Shown: positions 1 to 6,733 of the stretch, in pieces
Numbering within the stretch: the stretch's first letter is position 1
How the letters are laid out: each line of letters opens with the position of its first letter
The notes under the pieces: generated by a model
Seen by the model: only the letters and a program-made list of their open reading frames with translations
Told to the model about the DNA's origin: nothing
Databases searched by the model: none
Position numbers and translations under genes: made by a program
Assembly (NCBI GenBank): GCA_913052545.1
Contig: CAJXEF010000079.1
Span: 1 to 9,842 of the forward strand
DNA length: 9,842 nt
Source of the DNA: an uncultured Chloroflexota bacterium
GTDB taxonomy: Bacteria; Chloroflexota; Dehalococcoidia; UBA3495
Reading direction: 5' to 3'

Positions 1-445
1 ATTGGCTCTTCCAGTCTTGATATCGACCGTAGACCAACTGCAGATGGTATCCAAAGAAGTTTCCAAAACGAGTCTCAACCTAGCACATCAATTTTGGCCT
101 GGACCATTAACCTTGGTATTGTCTAAAAGTGATACTGTTTCATACATCGCAACCGGAGGGTTAGATACCATAGCCGTGAGAATACCTAACCACCGTGTAC
201 CATTGGCAATCATCGAGGAACTGGGACTCCCGATCACTGGTACCAGCGCAAATCTGAGTGGGAAACCTGATCTAATGACAATCGAATCGATAGAAACAGA
301 ACTTGGGAGTCATTTAGACGGCATATTAAAATGCGGACCTAGCCCCTTAGGAATAGCCTCAACCGTGGTTGATGTCTCCTCCAGCGAAATAACCATCTTA
401 AGAGATGGAGTCATTACGTCTGATGAGATCTTTGCATGCTTATAG
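1..445 (+). CDS. tsaC: L-threonylcarbamoyladenylate synthase, TsaC/YwlC type (5' end outside window)
   Basis: Enzyme of the YrdC/Sua5 family. It makes threonylcarbamoyl-AMP from threonine, bicarbonate and ATP, the first step of t6A formation at position 37 of ANN-decoding tRNAs in the cytoplasm. The reading frame is open to the left edge, and 147 codons are visible from base 2. The visible part begins at the family's L-P-V-L-I segment, which normally follows the K-x-R-P substrate-binding motif, so roughly 55-60 N-terminal residues are missing. In visible numbering one sees F-W-P-G-P-L-T (31-37), A-V-R-I-P (58-62), T-S-A-N-L-S-G (81-87), S-T-V-V-D (120-124) and R-D-G (134-136). The protein ends straight after the R-D-G segment, so there is no C-terminal Sua5 domain. 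This makes it the short TsaC/YwlC form. The TTG at base 2 is not the start. The gene is followed after 37 bp by the polyprenyl synthetase homologue. The family call is secure. Use of tsaC rather than ywlC is convention. Confidence 0.9.
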   Translation, partial: LALPVLISTVDQLQMVSKEVSKTSLNLAHQFWPGPLTLVLSKSDTVSYIATGGLDTIAVRIPNHRVPLAIIEELGLPITGTSANLSGKPDLMTIESIETELGSHLDGILKCGPSPLGIASTVVDVSSSEITILRDGVITSDEIFACL

Positions 446-482
446 CTGTCATACGTAAAATCACAATATATGATTCAAAGTC

Positions 483-1553
483 TTGTCACCCAAATTTTTA
501 ACAGGTAAAAGTGATCATATCAGCTACCAAATAAAATACGATAAATACAGCCAAGCGCTACAACAAGAACTCAAATCCAGCATTTCATCGAGAGAAGGGC
601 TCCTCTATGAGATGCTGAGTTATCACATGGGGTGGAAGGATCAACACGGGGCTCCCGAAGATAACCCGAGTGATGCGCATTTGCCGGCCCTATTGGCATT
701 AGCGACATGTGAACATATTTTAGAAGACTTTAGTCCAGCGCTACCAGCAGCTGCAGCATTAGAATTAATACATAGTTTCACAACAGTCCATGGAGATGTT
801 CAAAATGGAGGTGATGAATCTCCGGATCGTCCCAGCATTTGGTGGGTTTGGGGGCCATCCCAAGCCATAAATGCAGGAGATGGATTACATGCCCTAGCCA
901 GAACCGCCATCATGCGGTTATCAGAAGATAATCTACAACCAGATTTGACCTTGCAAGCTATCAAGGTATTAGATGAAGCCTGTTTGTCCTTTTGTGAAGG
1001 GCAATATATGGAGCTAAGTTTTCACGACCAATTATTAGTCACGGAGACCGAATACTTGTCTATGATTCAAAAAAAATCAGGGGCGTTACCAGGTTGCGGA
1101 GGAGGACTTGGGACCCTCTCTGCAGGAGCCGATCAGACATTTATTACCCAATTTACAATTTTTGGCGAGAAGTTAGGAATGGCCTCGCAGCTGACAAAAG
1201 ATATCAAAGAACTATGGGGCCCTCAGGGAGATGGTATGACACCCAGTAATATAATCCAAAAGAAAAAAAGTCTTCCACTAATTTATGCTTTCGAGCACTC
1301 GAATCTATCTGTCAAACGGGAGCTGGGTAACATTTACATGAAACGTGTCTTAGAACCAGCAGATACCTTGAAAGTCATAGAACTACTTAATGAAAGTGCC
1401 GCAAAAGATTACACTGAGGATCTCATAAAAGTACTAGTATCAGAATCCCTCTCAGCCTTACGGAGCATCAATATCTTAGGCGATGATTTGAGGACATTTG
1501 AATCATTGATCCAGATAGAAACCAACCAAACATTTACTGACGACCGAGCATAA
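483..1553 (+). CDS. Polyprenyl synthetase family protein with degenerate catalytic motifs (possible pseudoenzyme)
   Basis: A 356-residue all-helical protein of the trans-isoprenyl diphosphate synthase fold. Family landmarks are present: S-I-W-W-V-W-G-P then A-I-N-A-G-D-G-L (118-135), G-Q-Y-M-E-L (173-178), K-S-G-A-L (198-202), and K-K-K-S-L-P (260-265). The catalytic parts are not intact. The first Asp-rich motif D-D-x-x-D reads G-D-V-Q-N (104-108). The second reads K-D-I-K-E (239-243). The N-terminal G-K-R-x-R-P motif that binds isopentenyl diphosphate aligns by eye with S-D-A-H-L-P (63-68), losing its basic residues. The frame is intact over its full length, so it is not obviously decaying. 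It may be an inactive subunit, a regulator, or an enzyme with altered chemistry. The TTG at 483 is the only usual start in the short open stretch after an in-frame stop at 471. No clear ribosome binding site precedes it. The next in-frame ATG, at 612, would remove residues that look family-like. Fold call firm, activity unknown. Confidence 0.85.
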   Translation: MSPKFLTGKSDHISYQIKYDKYSQALQQELKSSISSREGLLYEMLSYHMGWKDQHGAPEDNPSDAHLPALLALATCEHILEDFSPALPAAAALELIHSFTTVHGDVQNGGDESPDRPSIWWVWGPSQAINAGDGLHALARTAIMRLSEDNLQPDLTLQAIKVLDEACLSFCEGQYMELSFHDQLLVTETEYLSMIQKKSGALPGCGGGLGTLSAGADQTFITQFTIFGEKLGMASQLTKDIKELWGPQGDGMTPSNIIQKKKSLPLIYAFEHSNLSVKRELGNIYMKRVLEPADTLKVIELLNESAAKDYTEDLIKVLVSESLSALRSINILGDDLRTFESLIQIETNQTFTDDRA

Positions 1554-1581
1554 GGTACTGGATTAATCTGATTGGCTCTTA

Positions 1582-1588
1582 GAAGGAG
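1582..1588 (+). promoter_or_regulatory. Ribosome binding site for pgk
   Basis: GAAGGAG lies just upstream of the pgk start. It is 3 bases from the GTG at 1592 and 12 bases from the in-frame TTG at 1601. Neither spacing is ideal, so the site supports translation here but does not settle which codon is used. Confidence 0.6.
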
Positions 1589-1591
1589 ACG

Positions 1592-2797
1592 GTGAGAAAT
1601 TTGTCCAAAAAAACACTAACCGATCTAAACATCTCCGGGAAAAAAGTTTTAGTGAGAGTTGATTTCAATGTACCCATTGAACAAGGAATAGAAGCGATTT
1701 CAGATTACGACCAAAGATTACGAGCAACACTTCCTACTATCCAATATCTGATAGATCAAGACTGTAAAATAATACTCTGCTCTCATTTAGGAAGACCAGG
1801 CGGTAGTGTCAAAGAAGAATTGCGCCTCGCTCCTGTCGGCGACAGGCTTGCCAATCTCCTAGGAATGCCTGTTCTAAATTTAGCTGATTGCGTAGGACCT
1901 GAAATCGAGTCCGCTATAGACGCTATGGCCTCAAAAGATATCATTCTATTGGAGAATTTAAGATTTCACCCTGAAGAGGAGAAAAACGACCCGAACTTTG
2001 CCGAGCAGCTTGCCAGCATGGTAGACCTTTTTATAATGGATGCTTTCGCTGTGGCGCACAGAGCCCATGCATCTACCGTAGGTATAAATGAGTTTTTGCC
2101 CAGTGCTATGGGGTTGTTGGTACAACAAGAAATAGAATCTATGAGCCAAGCACTAGATTCTCCCGAGCCACCCTTCGCAGCATTACTTGGGGGAGCCAAA
2201 GTCAGTGACAAAATTTTAGTTTTAGAAAACATTTTAAATAAACTAGACCACCTATTTATTGGAGGTGGAATGTCGGTTACGTTCCTCAATAGCCAAGGAT
2301 ACTCTACAGGGGCTTCAAACATAGAGAAGGATCGGATCGACTTCGCCCGTGATTTGCTCGATCGCGCCCGATCAACCAATATATCTGTACATTTACCGGA
2401 AGATGTGATTGTCGCAAACGCGTTCTCTCCTAATCCATCTGATATACAGACGGTGTCTATAAGCGACGTACCTGCTAGTTGGTATATTATGGATATAGGC
2501 AAGAAATCAGCTGAAATCTTTTCTCGTGCATTGGCTGAATCTAAGACGATCATTTGGAACGGCCCTATGGGCGTGTTTGAGATGCCCAAATTCAGCCATG
2601 GAACCCGCATAGTAGCTACAGCAATAGGAGATTTAACCGGATCAACTACAGTCGTTGGTGGCGGATCAACTGCAGAAGCCGTGGAAGCATTAGGTTTGAT
2701 GGGAAAAATGTCGCATGTTTCCACGGGAGGCGGGGCGTCACTAGAGTTTTTAGAGGGTAAGGATTTGCCCGGAATATCTGCCTTGCCAGATGCATAA
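1592..2797 (+). CDS. pgk: Phosphoglycerate kinase
   Basis: Cytoplasmic glycolytic kinase. It transfers phosphate from 1,3-bisphosphoglycerate to ADP, giving 3-phosphoglycerate and ATP. Length (401 residues) is normal for the family. N-domain substrate motifs: V-R-V-D-F-N (21-26, with the catalytic Arg at 22), H-L-G-R-P-G-G (65-71), L-R-F-H-P-E-E-E (123-130) and D-A-F-A-V-A-H-R (150-157). C-domain nucleotide-binding motifs: G-G-A-K-V-S-D-K (200-207), G-P-M-G-V-F-E (324-330), G-G-G-S-T (356-360) and S-T-G-G-G-A (377-382). GTG at 1592 sits only 3 bases after GGAG (1585-1588). The in-frame TTG at 1601 gives an N-terminus (S-K-K-T-L) that looks more typical but has a 12-base spacing, so the start is uncertain by three codons. 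The gene opens the pgk-apgM-tpiA block and is followed by apgM after 29 bp. Confidence 0.97.
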   Translation: MRNLSKKTLTDLNISGKKVLVRVDFNVPIEQGIEAISDYDQRLRATLPTIQYLIDQDCKIILCSHLGRPGGSVKEELRLAPVGDRLANLLGMPVLNLADCVGPEIESAIDAMASKDIILLENLRFHPEEEKNDPNFAEQLASMVDLFIMDAFAVAHRAHASTVGINEFLPSAMGLLVQQEIESMSQALDSPEPPFAALLGGAKVSDKILVLENILNKLDHLFIGGGMSVTFLNSQGYSTGASNIEKDRIDFARDLLDRARSTNISVHLPEDVIVANAFSPNPSDIQTVSISDVPASWYIMDIGKKSAEIFSRALAESKTIIWNGPMGVFEMPKFSHGTRIVATAIGDLTGSTTVVGGGSTAEAVEALGLMGKMSHVSTGGGASLEFLEGKDLPGISALPDA

Positions 2798-2826
2798 AGA
2801 ATTACAAATGCCAGGAGTATTAATCT

Positions 2827-4032
2827 ATGATAGATCTTGAACAAGTGCAGGACTGTTATGTATCCACCTCGTCCAAAATGGTGTTATTGGTAGTAGATGG
2901 ATTAGGAGGGCTAGCTCATCCTGAAACCAAATTGTCGGAACTAGAGACGGCTAAAATACCTAATTTAGATGAAATGGCTCAGGAAAGCGCTTGTGGTCTA
3001 ACCACTCCAGTTTTACCCGGTATAGCTCCCGGCAGTGGTCCTGGACACCTAGCTCTTTTTGGATACGATCCCTTGAAATATATGATTGGGAGAGGTGCTC
3101 TTGAAGCTCTGGGTATCGATGTGGATCTTCAGCCTGGTGATGTCGCTGCTAGAGGCAATTTCTGTACGGTTGATGATGATAGACTATTAACCGACCGAAG
3201 GGCAGGAAGGATTCCTACACATCTTAGTGCACCACTTTGCGAACGACTAGATAAAATTGAGCTCCCTGGAGTTCAGTTGGATGTATATCCGGTACAAGAT
3301 TATCGTTTTGTACTACGCTTAAGAGGAACTGGATTATCGGAACAGATAACAGAGACAGATCCTCAAATAAATGGAGTCCCTGCATTAGAAGTGAAAGCTC
3401 TGGAACAGAATGCCCAGAAAACGGCGGCGTTAGTCAATGAATTCGTAGAGCACGCCACAAAGCTTCTGGCAGAAGAAGTGCCGGCTAACATGGTACTCCT
3501 CAGGGGTTGGGCCCAGCTGCCTGCCCTCCCGCCTATGGGTTCAACATACAAGCTCAATCCAGCGGGTATAGCAGCATATCCTATGTACCGAGGATTAGCC
3601 ACAGTTGCGAACATGAACATTATACCTACTGGCAAGAGCTTTTCTGATGAAGTACAGACTCTGAAAGAAAACTACAACAATCACGATTTCTTCTTCATCC
3701 ACTACAAACCAGCAGATGCAGCAGGAGAAGATGGTGACTTTAATGCTAAAGTCCAAGCTTTAGAGGATCTAGATCCACTGATCCCGTCAATAAGAGCACT
3801 GAACCCTGACGTGTTTATGGTAGCCGGTGATCATTCAACACCCGCTATCATGGCAGCACATAGCTGGCATCCAGTCCCTTTCATGCTTAATTCTCGACTT
3901 ACCAAAGGGGAGGGTATACCGTCTTTTGATGAACGTTCATGTGGGAATGGGTCTATAGGGCGAATCCCAGCTACATCAGTGATGCACCTAGGCTTATCAC
4001 ACGCTGGGAAATTAACTAAATTTGGCCCGTAA
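2827..4032 (+). CDS. apgM: 2,3-bisphosphoglycerate-independent phosphoglycerate mutase, archaeal (ApgM) type
   Basis: Interconverts 3-phosphoglycerate and 2-phosphoglycerate without a bisphosphoglycerate cofactor. It is a metal-dependent member of the alkaline phosphatase superfamily and acts in the cytoplasm. Its 401 residues match the short ApgM family rather than the roughly 510-residue GpmI. An N-terminal metal Asp sits in V-V-D-G-L-G-G (22-28, D24). The presumed phospho-acceptor Ser lies in P-G-S-G-P-G-H (68-74), followed by L-F-G-Y-D-P (77-82). Further on are H-Y-K-P-A-D (292-297), a C-terminal metal pair in G-D-H-S-T-P (334-339), and A-H-S-W-H-P-V-P (344-351). AGGAG at 2813-2817, 9 bases upstream, supports the ATG at 2827. 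The gene lies between pgk and tpiA, as expected for lower glycolysis. One oddity: after D297 the sequence reads A-G-E-D-G, where I would expect a metal-ligand His in place of E301. Confidence 0.93.
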   Translation: MIDLEQVQDCYVSTSSKMVLLVVDGLGGLAHPETKLSELETAKIPNLDEMAQESACGLTTPVLPGIAPGSGPGHLALFGYDPLKYMIGRGALEALGIDVDLQPGDVAARGNFCTVDDDRLLTDRRAGRIPTHLSAPLCERLDKIELPGVQLDVYPVQDYRFVLRLRGTGLSEQITETDPQINGVPALEVKALEQNAQKTAALVNEFVEHATKLLAEEVPANMVLLRGWAQLPALPPMGSTYKLNPAGIAAYPMYRGLATVANMNIIPTGKSFSDEVQTLKENYNNHDFFFIHYKPADAAGEDGDFNAKVQALEDLDPLIPSIRALNPDVFMVAGDHSTPAIMAAHSWHPVPFMLNSRLTKGEGIPSFDERSCGNGSIGRIPATSVMHLGLSHAGKLTKFGP

Positions 4033-4046
4033 GCAGGAATAATCCA

Positions 4047-4808
4047 ATGCCTAGGCCAATGATAGTTGGTAACTGGAAAATGAATAATTCCCTTGAGCAG
4101 GCTCTACAACTCGTCGCTTCATTGAAGGATAGTCTGACTCCCAACCCCAACGCGGAAATAGTAGTTTGCCCGGCATTTCCGTTCGTAATTGAAGTCAGCA
4201 GAGTCTTAGAAAATTCATCAATAAAAATTGGTGCACAAAACATGCACTCAGCCCAGTCCGGCGCATTTACAGGGGAAGTTTCGGGCAGTATGCTAGCCGG
4301 ACTCTGCGAATACGTAATTCTAGGGCATTCTGAAAGACGTTCACTATTTGGAGAAACTAACAGATTTATCAACATAAAGGTTGTGTCAGCCTTAGATAAT
4401 GGACTCAAGCCAATTTTGTGTGTAGGAGAAACTGAACAAGAAAGGGACTCAGGTAACGCCTCTGCTGTCGTTAGAACACAGGTAAAATCGGGATTGGCCG
4501 ATGTAGCTGACATTACATCCATCACAATAGCCTATGAACCAATTTGGGCTATTGGAACAGGTAAAATTCCTTCTCAAGAAGCGGTACACGAAATAATATC
4601 TCACGGCATTTTCGAAGTGCTACAAGAGATTTATCCTGATTCTTATAACATACCCCGGATCCTCTATGGTGGAAGCGTTACGCCTCAAAACGTTGTGAAT
4701 TTTACCGCCGATCCACTAATAGATGGTGTTCTAGTAGGTGGCGCAAGCCTAGATTACAATCTATTTTCTCAGATTGTTGCGTTAACGCTAGAAGCCAAGG
4801 CAAATTGA
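4047..4808 (+). CDS. tpiA: Triose-phosphate isomerase
   Basis: Interconverts dihydroxyacetone phosphate and glyceraldehyde 3-phosphate; cytoplasmic TIM barrel, normally a dimer. Length of 253 residues is standard. Catalytic residues are all visible: N-W-K-M-N (9-13) with Lys11, I-L-G-H-S-E-R-R (91-98) with the electrophile His94, and A-Y-E-P-I-W-A-I-G-T-G-K (162-173) with the base Glu164 and the flexible loop. The phosphate-binding Y-G-G-S-V (207-211) and G-V-L-V-G-G-A-S-L (227-235) follow. AGGA at 4035-4038 is 8 bases before the ATG at 4047. An in-frame ATG four codons later is possible but the first start has the better spacing. It follows apgM by 14 bp and precedes miaA by 6 bp, so it is very probably on the same transcript as both. 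Confidence 0.97.
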   Translation: MPRPMIVGNWKMNNSLEQALQLVASLKDSLTPNPNAEIVVCPAFPFVIEVSRVLENSSIKIGAQNMHSAQSGAFTGEVSGSMLAGLCEYVILGHSERRSLFGETNRFINIKVVSALDNGLKPILCVGETEQERDSGNASAVVRTQVKSGLADVADITSITIAYEPIWAIGTGKIPSQEAVHEIISHGIFEVLQEIYPDSYNIPRILYGGSVTPQNVVNFTADPLIDGVLVGGASLDYNLFSQIVALTLEAKAN

Positions 4809-4814
4809 ATTAGT

Positions 4815-5765
4815 ATGGCTACTAAAAAGACAAACATGGTTGTGATAATTGGGCCTACAGCCATAGGTAAAAGCGAGTTAGCAATAAACATTTCAGAACA
4901 GTTCTCTGGGGAGATTATCAATACCGATAGTCGGCAAGTGTACCGACATATGGATATAGGAACTGCCAAACCTTCCATATCAGACCAAACCCGTGTCCCT
5001 CACCACATGATTGACATTAACCTACCTGATAATCATTTCAGTTTAGGGGAGTTTATCCAACTAGCAACTGAATCTGTGGAACAGATATCTGTACGCGGCA
5101 ACCTGCCGATTATATGTGGAGGTACGGGTCAATATATCTGGGGGATTGTAGAAGGTTGGCGTGTACCTAACACGCTCCCAAACCAGAAGTTTCGAGATAT
5201 CAAACTAAAACAAGCTGAAGAACAAGGAGTGAAATTTCTACACGATCAACTTGCCGTAATAGATCCAGAAAGGGCTTCAGAAATTGACCCGCGAAACGTA
5301 AGACGGGTTATCCGAGCCTTGGAGATTATCGAAGAAACTGGATTCAAACCATCGCAATTAGCGAAACAACGCCATCCTTCAGCGGATCCCCTTATTATAG
5401 GACTAACCACTAACCGGTCGGATCTGTACCGAATGATCGACGATAGGGTAGATCGTATGATGCAGACAGGTTTCTTAGAAGAAGTCAAAGAGTTAACGAC
5501 CAAAGGATATAAAACGGGTATAGGCAGCCTGGCAAGCCCAGGATACAGAGAGCTGGGGCAATATTTGGCAGGGGCGTACTCTTTAGAAGAAGCAATATCA
5601 AAAACTAAATTTCAAACACACCGATTAGCCCGCCGTCAATACACATGGTTTAAACCGGAAGATACCAGAATCAACTGGCTGCACATTAACAATGTAGACC
5701 TATATGAGCAGGCATCCACATTAATTAAGAACTATCTGTCTCAACCGCCCTCTATGATACAATAA
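4815..5765 (+). CDS. miaA: tRNA dimethylallyltransferase
   Basis: Transfers the dimethylallyl group from dimethylallyl diphosphate to N6 of A37 in tRNAs reading UNN codons. Length of 316 residues is typical. The P-loop G-P-T-A-I-G-K-S (13-20) is followed by the substrate segment T-D-S-R-Q-V-Y-R (37-44) and D-I-G-T-A-K-P (47-53). Then come P-H-H-M-I-D (62-67), G-G-T-G-Q-Y-I-W (102-109) and R-R-V-I-R-A-L-E-I (163-171). The C-terminal part has a G-Y-R-E-L segment and ends near R-R-Q-Y-T-W-F-K, the usual tRNA-contacting end of the family. The ATG at 4815 is 6 bases after the tpiA stop and has no obvious ribosome binding site, suggesting translational coupling. An ATG at 4836 would also keep the P-loop. 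The reading frame is complete. Confidence 0.96.
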   Translation: MATKKTNMVVIIGPTAIGKSELAINISEQFSGEIINTDSRQVYRHMDIGTAKPSISDQTRVPHHMIDINLPDNHFSLGEFIQLATESVEQISVRGNLPIICGGTGQYIWGIVEGWRVPNTLPNQKFRDIKLKQAEEQGVKFLHDQLAVIDPERASEIDPRNVRRVIRALEIIEETGFKPSQLAKQRHPSADPLIIGLTTNRSDLYRMIDDRVDRMMQTGFLEEVKELTTKGYKTGIGSLASPGYRELGQYLAGAYSLEEAISKTKFQTHRLARRQYTWFKPEDTRINWLHINNVDLYEQASTLIKNYLSQPPSMIQ

Positions 5766-5837
5766 CTGCTCTTAAATACCAGAGTTTTAAGGTAAACCGT
5801 CCTCTTATTATCGAGACAGCGCAAGCATCTGACTACT

Positions 5838-5844
5838 AAGGGAG
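5838..5844 (+). promoter_or_regulatory. Strong ribosome binding site for dapF
   Basis: AAGGGAG, 7 bases before the dapF ATG. It is one of the clearest Shine-Dalgarno sites in the window and shows that the 86-bp gap upstream ends in an independent translation start. I see no convincing promoter in that gap, only a weak TATTAT at 5806-5811 without a matching -35. Confidence 0.75.
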
Positions 5845-5851
5845 ACCAGTA

Positions 5852-6706
5852 ATGAAATTTACTAAAATGCACGGCGCAGGAAACGATTATATTTATCTCG
5901 ACGCTCGTGGAATGGAAGAGGATTGGGCAGACCTGTCTAGAACCATGAGTGACCGGCACTTTGGGATTGGATCAGACGGGCTGATTTTAATAATGGATTC
6001 CGATACTGCTGATCTCCGAATGCGCATGTTTAATGCAGACGGATCTGAAGGTGAGATGTGCGGAAACGGGATACGATGTTTTGCCAAATACGCCATTGAC
6101 CACGGGATAGTACCTCGTACGACTAGTAGTTTGCAAATAGACACTCTAGCAGGATTGCGAACGGTGACTCCGACGTACCAAGGTAAGCAAGTTTCTGGGG
6201 CTCAAGTTGCAATGGGGATACCCCGTCTAAATCCTGCAGATATCCCAGTTTCGCTAGATCCGGCAATGGCCGGAGATAGAGGACCGATATTAAAATACGC
6301 CATCCACCCGGGTGACTTTCGGCTATTCCTAACTTTCGTATCAATGGGTAATCCTCATGCGGTCACTTTCATAGACCAACCCGTATCTGAATTTCCTTTA
6401 CACAATATCGGCCCATTAGTCGAACGACATCCTATGTTTCCCCAGAGAGTAAATTTTGAGATCGTAAACGTCACAGATGAAACTCATTTAAGCGCTAGAG
6501 TTTGGGAAAGAGGATCCGGAGAAACTATGGCTTGTGGAACTGGGGCCTGTGCTATAGCTGTAGCTGGTAAGTTGCTTGGTTTAACAAAAAATACTGTTGA
6601 CATAACGTTGCCAGGTGGTACCTTGAACATTTCTTGGGACGGGAAGAATGAGGTGCTCATGGAAGGACCTGCAGAGGAAGTATTTACTGGTGAATGGGGA
6701 ATCTAA
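5852..6706 (+). CDS. dapF: Diaminopimelate epimerase
   Basis: Converts LL-diaminopimelate to meso-diaminopimelate by a cofactor-independent two-cysteine mechanism, feeding lysine and, where present, peptidoglycan. Length of 284 residues is normal. The N-terminal motif is K-M-H-G-A-G-N-D-Y (5-13), followed by S-D-G-L (41-44). The first catalytic cysteine is C70 in M-C-G-N-G-I-R-C (69-76), and the second is C228 in E-T-M-A-C-G-T-G-A-C (224-233). N-A-D-G-S-E-G-E (61-68) and M-G-N-P-H (165-169) are also as expected. The start at 5852 is fixed by a strong ribosome binding site 7 bases upstream. The gene follows an 86-bp gap after miaA, the largest gap between coding genes here, and precedes dapL by 27 bp. 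Adjacent dapF and dapL make chemical sense because DapL produces the LL isomer that DapF epimerises. Confidence 0.97.
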   Translation: MKFTKMHGAGNDYIYLDARGMEEDWADLSRTMSDRHFGIGSDGLILIMDSDTADLRMRMFNADGSEGEMCGNGIRCFAKYAIDHGIVPRTTSSLQIDTLAGLRTVTPTYQGKQVSGAQVAMGIPRLNPADIPVSLDPAMAGDRGPILKYAIHPGDFRLFLTFVSMGNPHAVTFIDQPVSEFPLHNIGPLVERHPMFPQRVNFEIVNVTDETHLSARVWERGSGETMACGTGACAIAVAGKLLGLTKNTVDITLPGGTLNISWDGKNEVLMEGPAEEVFTGEWGI

Positions 6707-6733
6707 AATTAATATCGTAGTAAGGCCTAAATT

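Noticed and set aside
1571..1580. ATTGGCTCTT before pgk matches bases 1-10 of the window
   Set aside because: A single 10-base match, one copy inside tsaC coding sequence, without extension on either side; chance.
1966..2844. A 292-codon open frame on the minus strand across most of pgk
   Set aside because: It lies opposite a clear phosphoglycerate kinase with all motifs, its product resembles no family I know, and no ribosome binding site or promoter supports it. It is a codon-composition shadow.
4016..4525. A 169-codon minus-strand open frame opposite tpiA
   Set aside because: It overlaps a fully motif-supported triose-phosphate isomerase and has no family features.
5771..5791. Hairpin CTTAAA/TTTAAG in the miaA-dapF gap as a terminator
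   Set aside because: Only six A/T-rich pairs with a 9-base loop and no T-run after it; too weak to call a terminator.
5806..5811. TATTAT as a -10 for a dapF promoter
   Set aside because: There is no acceptable -35 at 16-18 bases upstream; such hexamers are expected by chance in this composition.
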